A model generated the notes under the pieces. It was not told where the DNA came from. It did no database searches and was given only the letters and a program-made list of their open reading frames with translations. Source: Rhabdophis nuchalis (taxonomy: Eukaryota > Chordata > Lepidosauria > Squamata > Natricidae). Taken from it: DNA of 64,000 nucleotides. The translations under genes were made by a program, and so were the position numbers. Each line of letters begins with the position of its first letter. The stretch's first letter is position 1. The stretch covers positions 76,966,715-77,030,714 of the forward strand of contig CM077646.1 in the NCBI GenBank assembly GCA_039707465.1, in the 5' to 3' direction. This document shows, in pieces, positions 45,961 through 59,932 of the stretch.

Positions 45961-47885
45961 TTAGATATTATGGGCAGACAGAGCGGTGAATATTTTGAAG
46001 CTCCTGAGGAGAGTTAAAAGGGAGGGAATTCTCTATTCTTTTGCCCCTCTCCATTTTAAAACATGGCTTTCAATATAGCTATGCTGAGAAACATCAGCAG
46101 GTAAAGTAAAGAGGAATTTGACAATCGTAAGAATCGTATTTGCCTCCCATGATGTGGGAGGGAAAGATGGGGGGAAAAGATGAAAAACTTTCCATTTACA
46201 GAAGTAAGATTCTCTGTTACAAATATAAATATTTTAATAGGACATCTAAAGATTTATTGCAACTTTTCTAACTTTCCCCCACCTTTTATAGATAAGAAGG
46301 AACAAAAATATTATAACTATGAGTTCACTTGCTCAGGATTTATATATCAGTAAATAACACAAAAGAATAGTAATTTTCAAGGCTGGGGTGGGGAAAACTG
46401 GTGGTTTTTTTTTTTTTTTTTTTGCAAAGTCCTACCAATACCTTTGGTAACACGCAAGGAGCAAAAAGAAGCAAATGAACTGGAGCTGTGGCAAACTGTT
46501 ACCAGATGGCACATCATGTACCTCATCTACTGCTCCAGAAGAAACAAAGCAAAAGCCACACTTTCCTTCCAGAGTTGTGAGAAAAATAATTATCTTGTGG
46601 CGGAAAGTCCCCCTCCCTTTCTCTTCCTCCCCTCTCTGGCCCCTTCAAATTCTTTCCTTGAGAATCAGAACATTCTTGTTTTTTCCTCGAATCTCTATCA
46701 AGCAAAGCAGGTCCTCTTCTACATTGGCCCATATCAAAATTGATTGAGCAGGATAAGAATGAGGACAGAATTTAGGGCTTCGGCTACGTCTAAGTTTTTT
46801 GCCTCAGCCTTGGCCATGTGGAGAGGTTCCTGTCCACCTGGTAGGTAGATCTGTCCCCAATGAGTAGGGCAATGATGCAGATGCTCAGAGGGGTTGTGAG
46901 ACGCTGTTTCTGGTAGTTTGAAAGGTGATTCTGATGGCTCTGTGGGAATGCCTCTGATTCACTTGAAAGGTGACCGGGGACTGTTGAGATACCACAGATG
47001 TCTGTGCATTCAGAAAGCTGCAGAACTGGAAACCCACCACCCATTGCAAGTAATCCTCTGATCTTGATAGATTTCATACCAAGGAAGGTGGGTGTTGGAA
47101 TTGTTGAAGGCAGAGCAGGGAAGCTTTAAATGATCAAGATCCAAAACCTTACTATACTCAGACATGATTCTCAGCAAGGTCTTCTTTGCTATTCCTGCTC
47201 ACAAAATACTGAAGTCCCACTAACCTTCTTTTCCTAGCTGTTGTGAACAGATGGAGCTTTTGACTGGAAGGGATCGCCTGTCACAGGGTTTCCATCTCTC
47301 CCTCAACAAATACATTTGCTTTCCCACTGAAATGGAATTGTAGTCGATGCAGACTTTGATGCTGCTGTTGCTTTTATTTGGGAAAGAGTACTCTAGGAGC
47401 CCTGCTGCTAAATTTTACAGTTAGGGCTCTCCTCTATTTTTCCCTCCCTTGGCTGAATTGCACTTAACATCTGAAATGCCCTATGTTCATCATGATAAGC
47501 TGATGGTATTGATAAATGCCTTCCAATGTAGGCTCAAAATATTTTAGTATCCCTTTTAGAAAACAGCTTGATAACAAAATTAGTTTATTGTAAAAGCCTT
47601 TTGCCCCATTCATAAAATTCCTTTAAAAAAAAGTACCCAGTCAAACCAAATCAAAACAGAAACAATCCACCATGATTTAATCTTAGAAGAAAATACATGA
47701 AAACATTTATAAAACTAGGAACTTATCTGTTCTCATCAGCAATTAGGCTGCAATCCAGGAAAGCACTTAGGGCTGTAGTACTATGCACACTTCTCTGAGT
47801 ATAAAACCTATAAAACCCATGTGTGTGAGAGAGTGAGAGAGAAAGAGAGATGGATTTATGTTAAAATAATGGGATTTGGGAACCA
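45961..47885. other. Non-coding stretch
   Basis: It contains a T-run at 46407-46424. Overlapping frames near 46444-46747 lack motifs and are not called. No recognised repeat. Confidence 0.5.
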
Positions 47886-47892
47886 ACAGATG

Positions 47893-47960
47893 GCAGCAGC
47901 TGGCCAACCTTACTTACCTGGGTTCAGAAGATAAGCAGGGATGGGACTGCTTACTTGTTG
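47893..47960 (+). mobile_element. Possible 5S rRNA-derived SINE fragment
   Basis: 'gttcagaagataagcaggga' followed by tgggactgcttactt resembles the 5S rRNA internal control region (…gaagctaagcagggtcgggcctggttagta). Some SINEs are 5S-derived. About 68 bp is too little for a family call. Confidence 0.35.
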
Positions 47961-48970
47961 AATTGGAGTTCACTGTGAATATCAAGACTGCAGAAAATTA
48001 GGACATTTGTAATAAATCCAATGGAAGAAGTTGTTTGATCTTCAATGTTACCAATAGATAAAAGTAGACAATGCCTTTCAACTACTGGTTTTCGTGATAC
48101 TAATCCCAGTTGAACTCCAGTGTCGGGTGATTGACGGCAGTGGTAAAATGGAGAAAATTGAATATAATTATAAAAAAACCAAGACAGAAATCCCAGATCT
48201 TCAAATATAGTCAGAGGGATTCCACTTATATGGAATGGAATCAATCTCTTTGGAAGTACTAGATCTTACTAGATGCTTTCAGATCCTTAAGACTTACTAC
48301 TATGTAGGAAACAAAAGTTGGATTGTACAGCACAGCAGTTCTTCCTAAAGAAAGAAGCCTTGGCATTAGTCAACTTTCATTTACAAATACTTCATTCTTG
48401 ATGAAGGTGCTTAAGACCAAGATAAATACTATTAGAGGAATATATCGTTTAATTCCAGTCTGCAGATAATTTTATAATGATATGAAAAGGAAGGAGAACC
48501 CTGTTGTTTCTCTGTGGTTTTTTAATACAAACAACCATGTGTCCTCTTGCATTAATTCTGTGATATTGTAGTAGAAGACACTGTGCTTGAGAACACTGGC
48601 AAACATCTAATGACAATCTAACGTTACCCTTATTTATTTTGACAGAAGAGCCGTAGAATTTGGAACCTTAAATGGCTTCTGTTTGTTTGCAAAATGAACA
48701 TGTATAAATTTTGAAAAGGTTTTTAGAGTTTGACCTAAACCTTTTTATTGCTTATAAAAAGGTAGGCTTTTTAAAAATTCATTTAAATGCTACTGTAACT
48801 GTGTTTATAAAGTGCATATTTCAATACTGATAAAAATAATATTCTTAAAACCATTAAAATCTTTCCATAAATGAAAAGGATACAATAAAGAACAATAAAG
48901 AACTTGCAAAACTTATATCTTTGATAACATTTGCTAGTCCAAAAAAGTCCCACTAAACTACTGCCTGTAG
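47961..48970. other. Non-coding stretch
   Basis: Nothing recognised. Confidence 0.5.
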
Positions 48971-48974
48971 GCTA

Positions 48975-49216
48975 GCATATAGCAATAGCATTTAGATTTA
49001 TATACTGCTTCACAGTCCTCTCTAAGCGGTTTACAGAGTCAGCATATTGCCCCTAACAATCTGGGCCGTCATTTTATTGACCTCGGAAGGATGGGAGACT
49101 GAGTCAACCTTGAGTTGGTGACAATCAAACTGCCAAACTGCTGGCAGCCAGTAGTTAGCAGAAGTAGCCTGCAGTACTGCATTCTAACCATTGCAACACC
49201 ATGGCTCTTGGTGGCA
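48975..49216 (-). mobile_element. tRNA-derived SINE, near full length
   Basis: On the minus strand the head reads 'gagccatggtgttgcaatgg', then 'ttagaatgcagtactgcagg', then a box-B-like stretch 'ggcagtttgattgtcacc'. The body is 'ggttgactcagtctcccatc' and 'taaaccgcttagagaggact', and the tail 'tctaaatgctattgctat'. Its 3' half matches 43493-43612. Both promoter boxes have decayed. Confidence 0.8.
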
Positions 49217-49219
49217 TAG

Positions 49220-52200
49220 CATGCCTCTCCTCCACATGTCCAAAATAAAGTGATGAATGTTCATTGAGTATAACTGTAATGTTGGTGGTTGTAAACAATT
49301 TAAGGGAGTTGTGAAACATTTATTTCTAGGTTGCAGTTTCCTATTTCTCCAGGAAAATCACATATATGTGAGATGGGTGGTACAGAAATTTAGCAAGTAA
49401 GTAAGTACACATTTAAGTGCCCCACCCGATTATTTTCTAATATTTTAGAAACTTTTATAGGCAAATAGATTTTACATCATTAAATTATTAGCATAAGCAA
49501 AGATAATTGGAATGGGAAAAATGAAGCTTGATCTTCTGATATAGGTTTTTATTCCAGTTGTGGATGAAAAATAAAATAAAATAAGCATATGCATTTTTAT
49601 TAGAAGAAAAACATTTGCTGTGACTACCCTGAAATTTAATTTTGAAATGTTTTGGTTTGGAACTTGTAGGAATAGGTCTTGTTAAGATGAGAGACGTATC
49701 TGAATGAGGACACAATGGATGTGCCTATAAAGTGGGTACCATTGGCTTAGCTAGCCATAAAGCTATTTTTCAAACTGCTTTGCAGCATGCTTTTTTCTAT
49801 TTTTTAAAAGAAATTAAATGTTTTTTTAAATGATTAGATGATGCAGGGATTTTGGGGGTACTGAGGTGGTTGTGCCTTTATCGTACTAACGTTTTCATTC
49901 CCAGAACACATTGGAGCATAAACCAATCAAAATTGAAGTCCATAGTGAAAATCAAGCATCACATTTCTAGGATGAATTCCCCCCCCCCCCCCCCCCCCCA
50001 TTTTCATTTGTATGTATTTTTCTGACATGACTTGGGTTTCAAAGTATGTGATGAAGCAGTGTGGCTGAAGAATTACTGTCTGGCAAGCCAGTCATGCCAT
50101 TTTCTTTCTTTTTAAAATTCACTCCAACTTTTCATTATGGTTACTGCAATTATACTATTCAATATGCAGATAAACCATACTAAAGAAGAACAAACTGTGT
50201 TTGCACAGTCAAAAAAGAGGGGAAGGAGAGAAGGATAAAAATACTAAAAACTGATATCAAGCCAAAGGACGTGTTTTTATTTAGAATACCCCCAAAGTGT
50301 CAAATATTAAGCTAGAATAACCAAAGTAAAATTAATCAGCTGTTAACTGTCTGCAGGCAGAGTCTTCAAGCCATCACAGAAATATTGGCTACAGTAAAAC
50401 TGTTTGAGTGCTGCTCAGATAAAAGATAACAAACACAGAATTCATTTGGTAACCCAGGAAAAGTTTTAATAAGGGGTGCTAAAAACCTATTACAGGAAAC
50501 TCGGCAACAATCACTGTGGTTTTTCTTCAGATCATATAAATCTTTTTCCTTTCTAAAAATAAATGATTGCGGTATGCTTGTTCAGCTCTTTCTATTCCCC
50601 CTTTTAGCGATTCTGAGTATAACTTTGAGCTATTTTTTTCCAAATTAGTGAAGCAGGAATAACTATTTCTCAAATAACAAAACTTAGAGAGGCTGGGCTT
50701 ATACAAAATGTTAGGCTTAAATGCACTATGGAGGTTTTGTGGCTCATGGTCTTTTGTGAACAAAGCCAGCATGGTTAGTTTATGGTTAAATACAAAACCA
50801 AGCCATTGCATTAAGTTAACAATCCAGACTGTGCATATCACCCCACCATTAAGAGAACATTTGGACACATGTCTAGTAATGCTCATGTTCGTACTTAGTT
50901 TGCATGCTCTCAGTGCATGCAGTCTCAGTTTGCCTTTTTTTTTTTTTTTTTTTTGCAACCAAGTAACAATTTCTCCAAAGATTCTTGGTCTGGGCCAAAG
51001 TAAACTATGCACCCCTATTCTTTATAAGTTGGTTAACAGCCTTTTAAGAAGAATTCCAATCCTTGGCTGTCTTCTTCTAAATTCTAAATGAGACGTGGTT
51101 TCATACAGTACGTTTCATTTTTAAAATAGGATTTGGTTTGATCTAAGTAGATACTTGGGTTATTCGATTTCTCACCCACAAGAAGGTGCATTGAACAATA
51201 AAACTGTGGATCCCTTATAGTCAGAAAGGTGGAGTAACAGAATTCACTAAGGATCCATTTGACTTTTGAAAATCTCTTTCACGCTAAAGAAGTTGGTTAT
51301 TGGTGGTGACCTGATTATAAAAAAAACCCATCATATTTTGGGGTCAGTTCTTGTAAATCATAGAGTCTAATATTTTTTCTTCCTTGCTTCCATGATGTTT
51401 GACATAAACAATGAAAACCTTTTCTTTCTCGTAGAGCTTTTACAGCATTGCCTTGAGTAAATCAGAATCTGTTCCAAATTAGGTGGATGCTGCGGAAGAT
51501 AAAAGATCAGACCAACTTGGAATCAGGAAGAAGGGGATTTAAAAAAGCAAATCAAGATTTGCCCGGCTTTTAAGGAACATTGATTTTTGTATCCTTTCAA
51601 ATGAGAACATAAAGTAATTAAAACAGCTACTGGAGCAGCAAGACTTTGCAAAAGCTTTGAAGATTAGTAAGTATCAATCAGTTTTTCAATATCATACAGT
51701 CCTCTGTAAATATACAGTTCAATATAGCTAATTTATAGTTAAATATAGCTAATTTTTAAAAAGCTATAAAGTGCAGGATTATCACCGAAGGTGCCATCAA
51801 ACACATATAAATGAGGGTCTTGGATAGATTTTGAGGAAAGTTTTCTTCTGAACTTGCATGTACGGTTTCTTCCTGTGATATTTTTGTCTGCTTCTGTATG
51901 ATTGCTTAATTTTCTTTGCTGCTTTATTTGCTTGTTAATTATCACTTTCATCTGTTTCATGGCCCAGAGAATTTACATAAATGAAATAAATAAAATAAGA
52001 ACAGAGGTGGAGTATCCAAAAACAGTTGGCAAGAATGCTAACTGCAAAGAGATTTCTACAAATGGTAGGGAACGTTTCACACCCATGACAATTCTCTTCC
52101 ATTTTTTTCACCACTTTCCTAGCAAAATCATACTTCCTAGCATTCAACCTCTCTGTTTCAGTGGTGAAAAACTTTGATAACTCTTAAAGTAACCTTATTG

Positions 52201-53170
52201 AGTGCTTTCTAAAATAGAACACCAAAATGCCAAAAAGTAGGGCATAATATTTTCTGTTGAAAATGGTTGCAGAAGACTGAAAAAGATTTTGCCATCAGGA
52301 AAGTCTTTATGTTGTGAATTATTGTGCCAAAGTGCTGCTGTCTGAAATAATGAGGAGTAATTAGAAACAGAAAATATGTTTATGTTTGCTTATCGTTAAC
52401 AAAAACAATTTAACACAGAATTCGTCTTTACAACATCAGTTATCTAGACTAAAAATGTGCTTTCTGGAATAGCAAATCTGATCTTTCATTTTAAGGGCTG
52501 AAAATACTGAATTAAGATGCTGGAAAACCTAACAAATATGGAATTCACTAATGGTTAGCTCTGATTCCAGTTATTTCAAAATAAAATAATTTTTCAATGA
52601 GAAGAAAATTAAACAAGGGGAGACAAATGTATCCTGAATGTACAATTATATAATAAATCAATATATCAATGTATTTTGTTCAGTTAGGTGATATACTTAT
52701 AGCTATTTTTTTGCAAATAAAATAAAACTTGTTTGTGATGGTTCTTTTAAATTCAATCAAGGTAAACTTGGATGTATATTTTGAATAAATATTTTTCCCA
52801 TATTAGCATGTTTATTAACATTTTCCTAAATGTATATAGATTTTGCAAACAATTGTCATAAATATTGTCCTTTTTTACAATATTTTCAAGAATAGATTAG
52901 TTTTGTGCAGATTTTTACATTATATACAGTATGTATTTTATTAAAAAAGTGGATTGAAAAATGTTGAAAATTTTATAACTGTTTCTTTGACAGGAAATTT
53001 GTGTTTTTAGATATTCAAATACAAAGCAAATGAGTTTCTTCCCCATCCCTAGCTAAAAATGAAAATGTTAAATGAAAAAAATGTTTTCATTCGGGGAATC
53101 CATACAAACATACATGATTTTTTTTCACCACAGTAAACCATGAAACCGCTGTATGAAGACAGTTAATTGC
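49220..53170. other. Non-coding stretch, mostly unique
   Basis: About 4 kb. It holds a C-run (49979-49999) and a T-run (50935-50954). The 161-codon minus frame at 50527-51012 and the opposing plus frame at 50708-51091 have no recognisable motif, and both cross the homopolymer, so they are not called. Confidence 0.55.
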
Positions 53171-53176
53171 CTAGAC

Positions 53177-53274
53177 CATGTCCGTCAACTTTGGCAATCT
53201 TAGAATTCCCCAGCCAACATGCTAGAAGCTGAAGTCCAGACATCTATTTTAGAGGTTAAGGTTGAGAAACACTG
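53177..53274. mobile_element. hAT MITE, short copy
   Basis: The right end ttaaggttgagaaacactg and interior 'agaattccccagccaacatg' match the family at 29865 (opposite terminus). The flanks gcctagac / atctagat are only partly alike, so the left edge is uncertain. Confidence 0.55.
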
Positions 53275-53279
53275 ATCTA

Positions 53280-54260
53280 GATAAAAAGGAATATTTTTTT
53301 TCTCCTTTCTTATCTTATTTCATTTCAACCACCACTGGAAAACAGGCAATGTCTAAGCAACGTTTGCTGTGGTGACACTATCTGCCTTTTAGCAACCTTT
53401 GATTAGCTAAGAGCAAGCGGGAAAGAAGTAAGGAAGATGGCACAAATTATGGGAAAGAAAAGTTTCAAATACAGCTTGAACACCAGTAGTGGATCGTCAC
53501 TTGGCCAAAAAATGCCCAACTCTTTGAAGGTGGAGCACCCCAGGAAAGCTAAAGCCATTCAGTTTACAGAGCATCAGGGTAAAGCTAGGAAAGAACCAAG
53601 CTCCCCTGCCAGGGACAGGAAAGGATGCAGTAGCAGAAGGAAGTATTACATCTTCCATAATTTCTCCATATTGTATATATTCTGTCCTAATGCTGTTATA
53701 GTAACTGTTTGGAGATGCCTCTGTGCTGCTCTGTGCAGTTGAGCTTCTTAGATTATTTTAAAAAGTCATTTTGGGGAGAAAGCTGCTTATTATACTGATT
53801 TCCGAAGGCAGTTTTCAAATTCTTATAGGGATTGCACTGAAACCTGTATCAAAAGAATGCCCAGCCCTTGCCAACTTCCACAAAAGAAATCCTGTCCTCA
53901 GTGGAATTGGAAACCATTCATGGGCCTACTTTTCCGGTTAAACATTTCAGTAACAAATCTGTTTTAAAGCATAAAATCTCTACTGTCTAAGAACTCAAAT
54001 GACCCTGCGCATCTACTGTAATTCTACTTTTAGTTACAACCTTGTATAAATGCCTTCTTCTTAGTGATATGTAATCCCCCTTTCTGGGTACTAAGGTCTC
54101 TTTCTTGTTGTTTTGAGAAGATATGAGTAGGGAATTCAAGATGGATTAGCTGAACAAACAATAACCTTACTGTTTAGCTAAGAGTGGCATCCTTCCCTAC
54201 AATTTCTGGGTACTTTTAGGTAACATTTTCACCATCTGAATATTATGGCAAAATTGACAT
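53280..54260. other. Non-coding stretch
   Basis: The 101-codon frame at 53437-53742 is Lys/Ser-rich without a motif. I see no splice context strong enough to call an exon. Confidence 0.45.
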
Positions 54261-54264
54261 CAGC

Positions 54265-54475
54265 AAAAGTCATTGGAGGAGATTGTGATGCTTGAAAAAT
54301 TCCAAGGCAATTGGGAAAGAGGCCAGCAGAAGATAAAATGGGTAGATATTATCACTGAGACACAAGCAGGAGCTTTTTAAAACTGACAGACAATTTGGTG
54401 AACTGGTATCTCTGAGGTCATGAAGAGTCAGAAACAACTAAAAACTAAACAACATCATAGCAACAGCAAATTATA
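54265..54475 (+). mobile_element. Bov-B-like LINE/SINE 3' end
   Basis: 'gaggccagcagaagataaaa' is followed by 'gaggtcatgaagagtcagaa' and 'acaactaaaaactaaacaac', the pattern of Bov-B-type tails. The copy is diverged. Confidence 0.55.
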
Positions 54476-54479
54476 GAAC

Positions 54480-54800
54480 AATTTTGCAGAAAAGAGAGCT
54501 TAGTATTTTATTTCTTAATGGAGACCAAGCCATAAGATAAACCCTCTTATTCCCCCCCCCCACTAGTGGATAATGTAGTTAATACAAAATTATTCTTATT
54601 TTCCAATGGTGCTGAGAACTGAGATGAAATTAACTTAGATGCTTCTTATATTTTGTTAACACATGTAAAAAAAAACCTGACGGGGTTACTACAAAAATTC
54701 TCCTATATAATCAGAATTTCTTTATGTACAATGGATGCCAGTAGCAAGTATTAACAAAATTAATTCAATGGCAATTTATAATTTAGCATATTTATACTAA
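54480..54800. other. Non-coding stretch
   Basis: A C-run lies at 54554-54563; otherwise nothing recognised. Confidence 0.5.
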
Positions 54801-54804
54801 GTAA

Positions 54805-55160
54805 GAGATGCAGTGGCTCAGTGGCTAAGAGATGCTGAGTTTGTTGATCAAAAAGTTTGGCAGTTCGGAGGTTCGAATCCCAAGCGCCATGTAATGGAGT
54901 GAGCTCCTGTAACTTGTCCCAGCTTCTGCCAAACTAGCAGTTTGAAAACATGTAAAAATGCAAGTAGAAAAATAGGGACCACTTTGGTAGGAAGGTAACA
55001 GCGTTCTGTGTGCCTTTGGCATTTAGTCATGCTGCCCACATGATCACAGAGACATCTTCGGACAGCGCTGGCTCTTCGGTTTTGAAATGAAGATGAGCAC
55101 TGCCCCCTAGAGTTGGGAATGACTAGCACATATGTGCTAGGGGAACCTTTACCTTTATTT
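54805..55160 (+). mobile_element. Sauria SINE, near full length
   Basis: Box A tggctcagtgg (54814-54824) and box B ggttcgaatcc (54870-54880) are both perfect. The body has 'gagtgagctcctgtaacttg', 'ggaaggtaacagcgttctgt', 'cttcggacagcgctggctct' and 'gttgggaatgactagcacat', with the terminal tail 'gggaacctttaccttta'. This is the diagnostic tRNA-derived SINE of squamate reptiles, mobilised by Bov-B. The intact promoter makes transcription possible. Confidence 0.9.
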
Positions 55161-55164
55161 TATA

Positions 55165-55560
55165 CTGTATAGATCAGGGGTACCTATTTTACTCAATGCA
55201 TGGAAGAACGCATGAATTTTTTGAAATAAGTTGAAGTAATAATAAAGATACTGATAGACAAGGAGAATGGATAAGAACTGGGGATAAGAAAGTCATGGTG
55301 TGAAATAACCCACATAACCCATGGGTTACCAATAATCATGAGAGCACTATGAAGACAAGCACTATGTTTATGAAAAAGTTGTGACATCTCATCGACAAAG
55401 AGAACTAGTCAGAGGAAAGGAAGCTTGCATGGATATAATATGATATTCTTGTGGCAGATAGCAGATATGGAATGAGTAGGTTACTATAACAAGATGGATA
55501 AACATCTTAAAGATGACAGCATAACACAACACATGGTTTGACTATTAAAACACACCTTAC
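55165..55560. other. Non-coding stretch
   Basis: Nothing recognised. Confidence 0.5.
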
Positions 55561-55564
55561 ATGG

Positions 55565-56215
<651 letters not shown>

Positions 56216-56349
56216 AATAAATTATAGTATAACCATGTCTCAGGCCATTTAAACAGACAGAAAGGATAGAATATGCTATTCTTTCAACATATGAGTTATA
56301 ATGAAAGAATAAGAGTTTATGCAAGAGTGGAAGCTGTTTAACACCGCAC

Positions 56350-56520
56350 CAGAGGTGGTATTCAGCTGGTTTGGACCAGTTCGGCTAAACTGGTAGCAGA
56401 AATTGCTGGTGGGCTGGCCCACTGGCCCTGGCTCTATGCCATCCTATTTAGGCACATTTGTGAGGCCGGTGCATGCGCAGAAGGCCTGCATGGAGTAACA
56501 AAATGTGAAACTCACCACTG
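56350..56520. mobile_element. hAT MITE with 8-bp target duplication
   Basis: The termini cagaggtggtattc and gtgaaactcaccactg are inverted. The flanks caccgcac (56342-56349) and cacctcac (56521-56528) agree at 7 of 8. The interior 'ggaccagttcggctaaactg' is shared with the MITE at 33231. It is 171 bp. Confidence 0.8.
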
Positions 56521-56529
56521 CACCTCACC

Positions 56530-59500
56530 GCCTTTTTCTCCAAAAAGCCACCTTGAGTGGGCATGGATATGAATTGAGAACCTTAGTTACTACTCCAGGT
56601 AGTAATCTCTCTTGCATAGTAATATATGGACAAGGCATATTAATAATTCTTTTTCAAGTAGTCTGTAATAGTAAACAATGTCAAAGCAAGAACATACTGT
56701 TGCATCATATTTGGTAACGAGGCAATAACTGACTTGCTCAATAATGTGCTCCAGTGGTCCCACCGAGCAGGTTTGCTCACTTCAGTTAATAAAGTCAATT
56801 AAAGTGCTGTGCCTCTTTCCTGGCCCCACAAAAGGGATGTTTGTGGACTCAAGAAAGCTCTGCTGAAATGGCTGCTTCTGTACTTAGGCTGTATCCATTC
56901 CAGCTGCTCCCTGGAGGAACCGGAACTTCATTTCAAGACATTGCTTTCCCCACCCCACCCTGTTTCCATAAAAGCTTTTTTTTGGGGGGGGGGGGGGGGG
57001 GTTTGCTTTGTTTTTGTTTTGGATTTCTTACATCTCATCCTGTCTGAAAGGACCAGCTTGTTTTCTTCCGGAGATACAAGCCACTACGTTAGCCATTAAA
57101 AGACCGAAGGGAAGAAAATAAATAATTAAAAAGAAAAGCCGCCCGTCTGCACTGCTTCTCTGTTGGGCCGAATTGTAACCTAAGCTTCCCTCTGTACCTA
57201 TATAATGTAATTGGTGGCCAGCCTGGGTTGGGGGTGGTCCCTTCATTTTTCCCTTTGAGGCCATTAGCATCTCCTTAGGGTATCCTGTCTATATTAACCT
57301 TAAATCTGCCAGATCTTTCCAACGAGAAGGGAAAAGACTGAACAGGCACATTTCTGACTTCACGGCTATGAGTTTCAGACTTTCCCCAGTCAAGTGAAAT
57401 GCATCTTTGGAGGTTCCTGCTCGGAGGTTCCTAATCTGAAACAGAGTTGCCTGGAGGCCTCAAAGACGGAGCTGGAAGTAAGGTGCCTGAACTGCAGATC
57501 ATTTACATCCTTCATAAGGCTATTTAAGATCCTTGTTTACTCTTTAAGGAGACCATAAGTGATTAGTGCTAAATATGTTCAGTACATGTCTTTCCTTTCA
57601 AAGACGGACAGACTCAGAGATGTAATAACTGCCATATGTAAAAAAAAAATTAAATTAATTTTTTTTTAAAAAGAAGAAGAAAAAAGAGCCTGTGATGAGG
57701 ATTCTCAAGGGTAAGACTTGGAAAATGTTATTTTTTTCATTTCCTACGTATTCAACACTTTACTAGGCTATTACAATTTCCCTGCTAGGACAGGAAGGGT
57801 GTATACGTGCATGCATTTGAGGAGTGGGGGAATTATTACTGACCAGAAAATATTTTATCTTGGTGTCTGTTCCACCAAACTGCAAGAACAACATGGATTG
57901 CACAGAACAGCAAAAATAGAAAATCTTTTCTTGAAAAAATAAATTACAGATACTTAAATTTTACTTATTTGCAAACTTTAGCTATTTTCCAGAACAAGAA
58001 TCTCTTCGGAACTTTAGGTTTTTTTGAAATCTCCACACAATGGCTGGTTCTTTCATTAATTGATTGTAAGGTCGAAAGGACCTTTTGGAAAAACCCAAGA
58101 ATAGAATACAAATTCAATTTATAAGTCATGCAGAATAATGTTGCGTATGAATGAGAGTGGCTCTAATTTTGACTGCCTTCTATAAATTCATTTTATTGAC
58201 TTTGCTGAAGAAAAGAAAATGGCCTTTTTTATCAGTTCCAAAACTGGAGTTTGTCCATTATCTTATTTTTAAATCCTCCATGTCACATTTTCTTTTCTAA
58301 ACAAGATGGGCATATTTGGTGATAAAACAACCGCAAAGTAACATTGTAAGGCCTTCTGAGATTATTCTTATATTTTTTCTTTAATGAACACTCGTATACA
58401 AGTCTGTGTATTATGTAGTTCATAAAACATCACATATTGTAAAGGGACATCATGGAAAAAAATATGCAGGACCCTGATTGAGGAGGACTGGCATGCTCCA
58501 GATCTCCTCAGCAAATTTGTGTCATCTTAGGGACTCCAGGAACCTGTTTTCTCTGTCACTACCCCTATTATCTAGAAGAGTATCCCACTACCACGCCCCA
58601 CAACCTATTATGGACCATGTGGCCTTCAACCTGCTGGTCTTTAGGAAAACTTTAAGAACTGTGCACCATGGCAAAGATGAAGGTTTGTTAATTTACTTTT
58701 TGTAATTCCCCAAGAAAAAATTAGTCTTAGTTTCTGTTCTCTTCTTTCATGATATATGTTTCTGGTGATTATGATGTCTTATAAAGGTAATTAAATAAAT
58801 GAAATGCGTGCATTTTTATGCATACACACTTATACACGAATCAAGCTGTACAGCAAATAATTCTGAATGAAGATATTTAAAAATGTCTTTTGGAGAGATG
58901 TAAGCAAAACCAATGAAATATAATCCTTTAGGTATTTTCTTATTCTGTCTTCTACTTTAATCTCCAAATCAGAAAAAGAGTAAAAATGCTGAGACCTTGT
59001 TGGCTTTCTATTCTGGAAGCAAACTTTTCTAGTTCTTAACAATGAAACTATTATTGCTTTCATTGGCTCAGTTTGTCCCAGGTGATCTCTATTCTGGAAA
59101 AAACTGAAATTGGTAGCAAAAAGCTCAGTGACACTGTCTGAAAGAATGCTGTGCCATAGCAGTGTTGGACTCCCCTAAATCCTTTTTGCAAAACTAGAAA
59201 AACTCTGCAGCAAAGAAGCCATTTTTCTTCCTACCATTCATAATGTGGGGGAGAGGGGGGAAGGATGTTGTGAGATGGAAAGCAGGGGATCTGGCCTGGG
59301 GTCTTTGTAGTTGGGCCCTAAAACCCCCAGCATATTGACAGCATATGAATCAGTATTAAATTGGATAGTAAATGCACATTTTTGTTTGTCTCCATTTCAT
59401 TTCTCTCCCGTATTCTCCACTCTTTAAATATATACAATTTAAAGAGGCAAAAAGGTAGATATTTATGAAATATCTTTTTCAGGTTATCATCTGCTAGGAA

Positions 59501-59930
59501 TCCATATACTTTTCTAGGGTGATTCACTCCATTTCCCTAGCCCATGTGTCTTCCCCCTCTCCCCAAGAGATGATGGTCTTTGTCAGCAGTTTATCAACAT
59601 TTTGAGTTCAACAAGGAAGCACTGTTCATAGTGACCCAACTTTTAGTTTACTTTGGTCACCATTTTTCTGTTTCTACAAATTCTGGAGTTTTCCCCAGCT
59701 GGCTGATACCTTGCCTCTTTTTGGGGGGGAGTATTCATGGAGCCTCTTTAAGGAAGTAGAATTGCTGCTGGTAAATCATGCATCAAATAACTAGCCTTTG
59801 TTTAGCTGCCTTTTGGGTTTCTTCAAAATTCCCTGACCCAGATATGGCTCCTGAGCTGTGGGACAATCTTCACCCTTTGCGGTGTGCCCTGCATTCTCTG
59901 AAGACAGATGGTTCTAGCTGGAGTATGATT
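56530..59930. other. Non-coding stretch, unique
   Basis: It holds a T/G-run at 56974-57001. 58463-58720 has a frame (PVFSVTTP..., LLSRRVSHYH) that may be a very old L2-like remnant. The rest is unassigned and moderately AT-rich. No exon can be defended. Confidence 0.5.
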
Positions 59931-59932
59931 GA

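Noticed and set aside
49979..49999. Homopolymer C-run as a functional G-quadruplex or origin
   Set aside because: A single C-run with no periodic G/C tract pattern, most simply a slippage product.
50527..51091. Opposing frames of 161 and 127 codons
   Set aside because: Both run through a homopolymer (poly-T/poly-A), lack motifs and overlap antisense, typical of chance frames.
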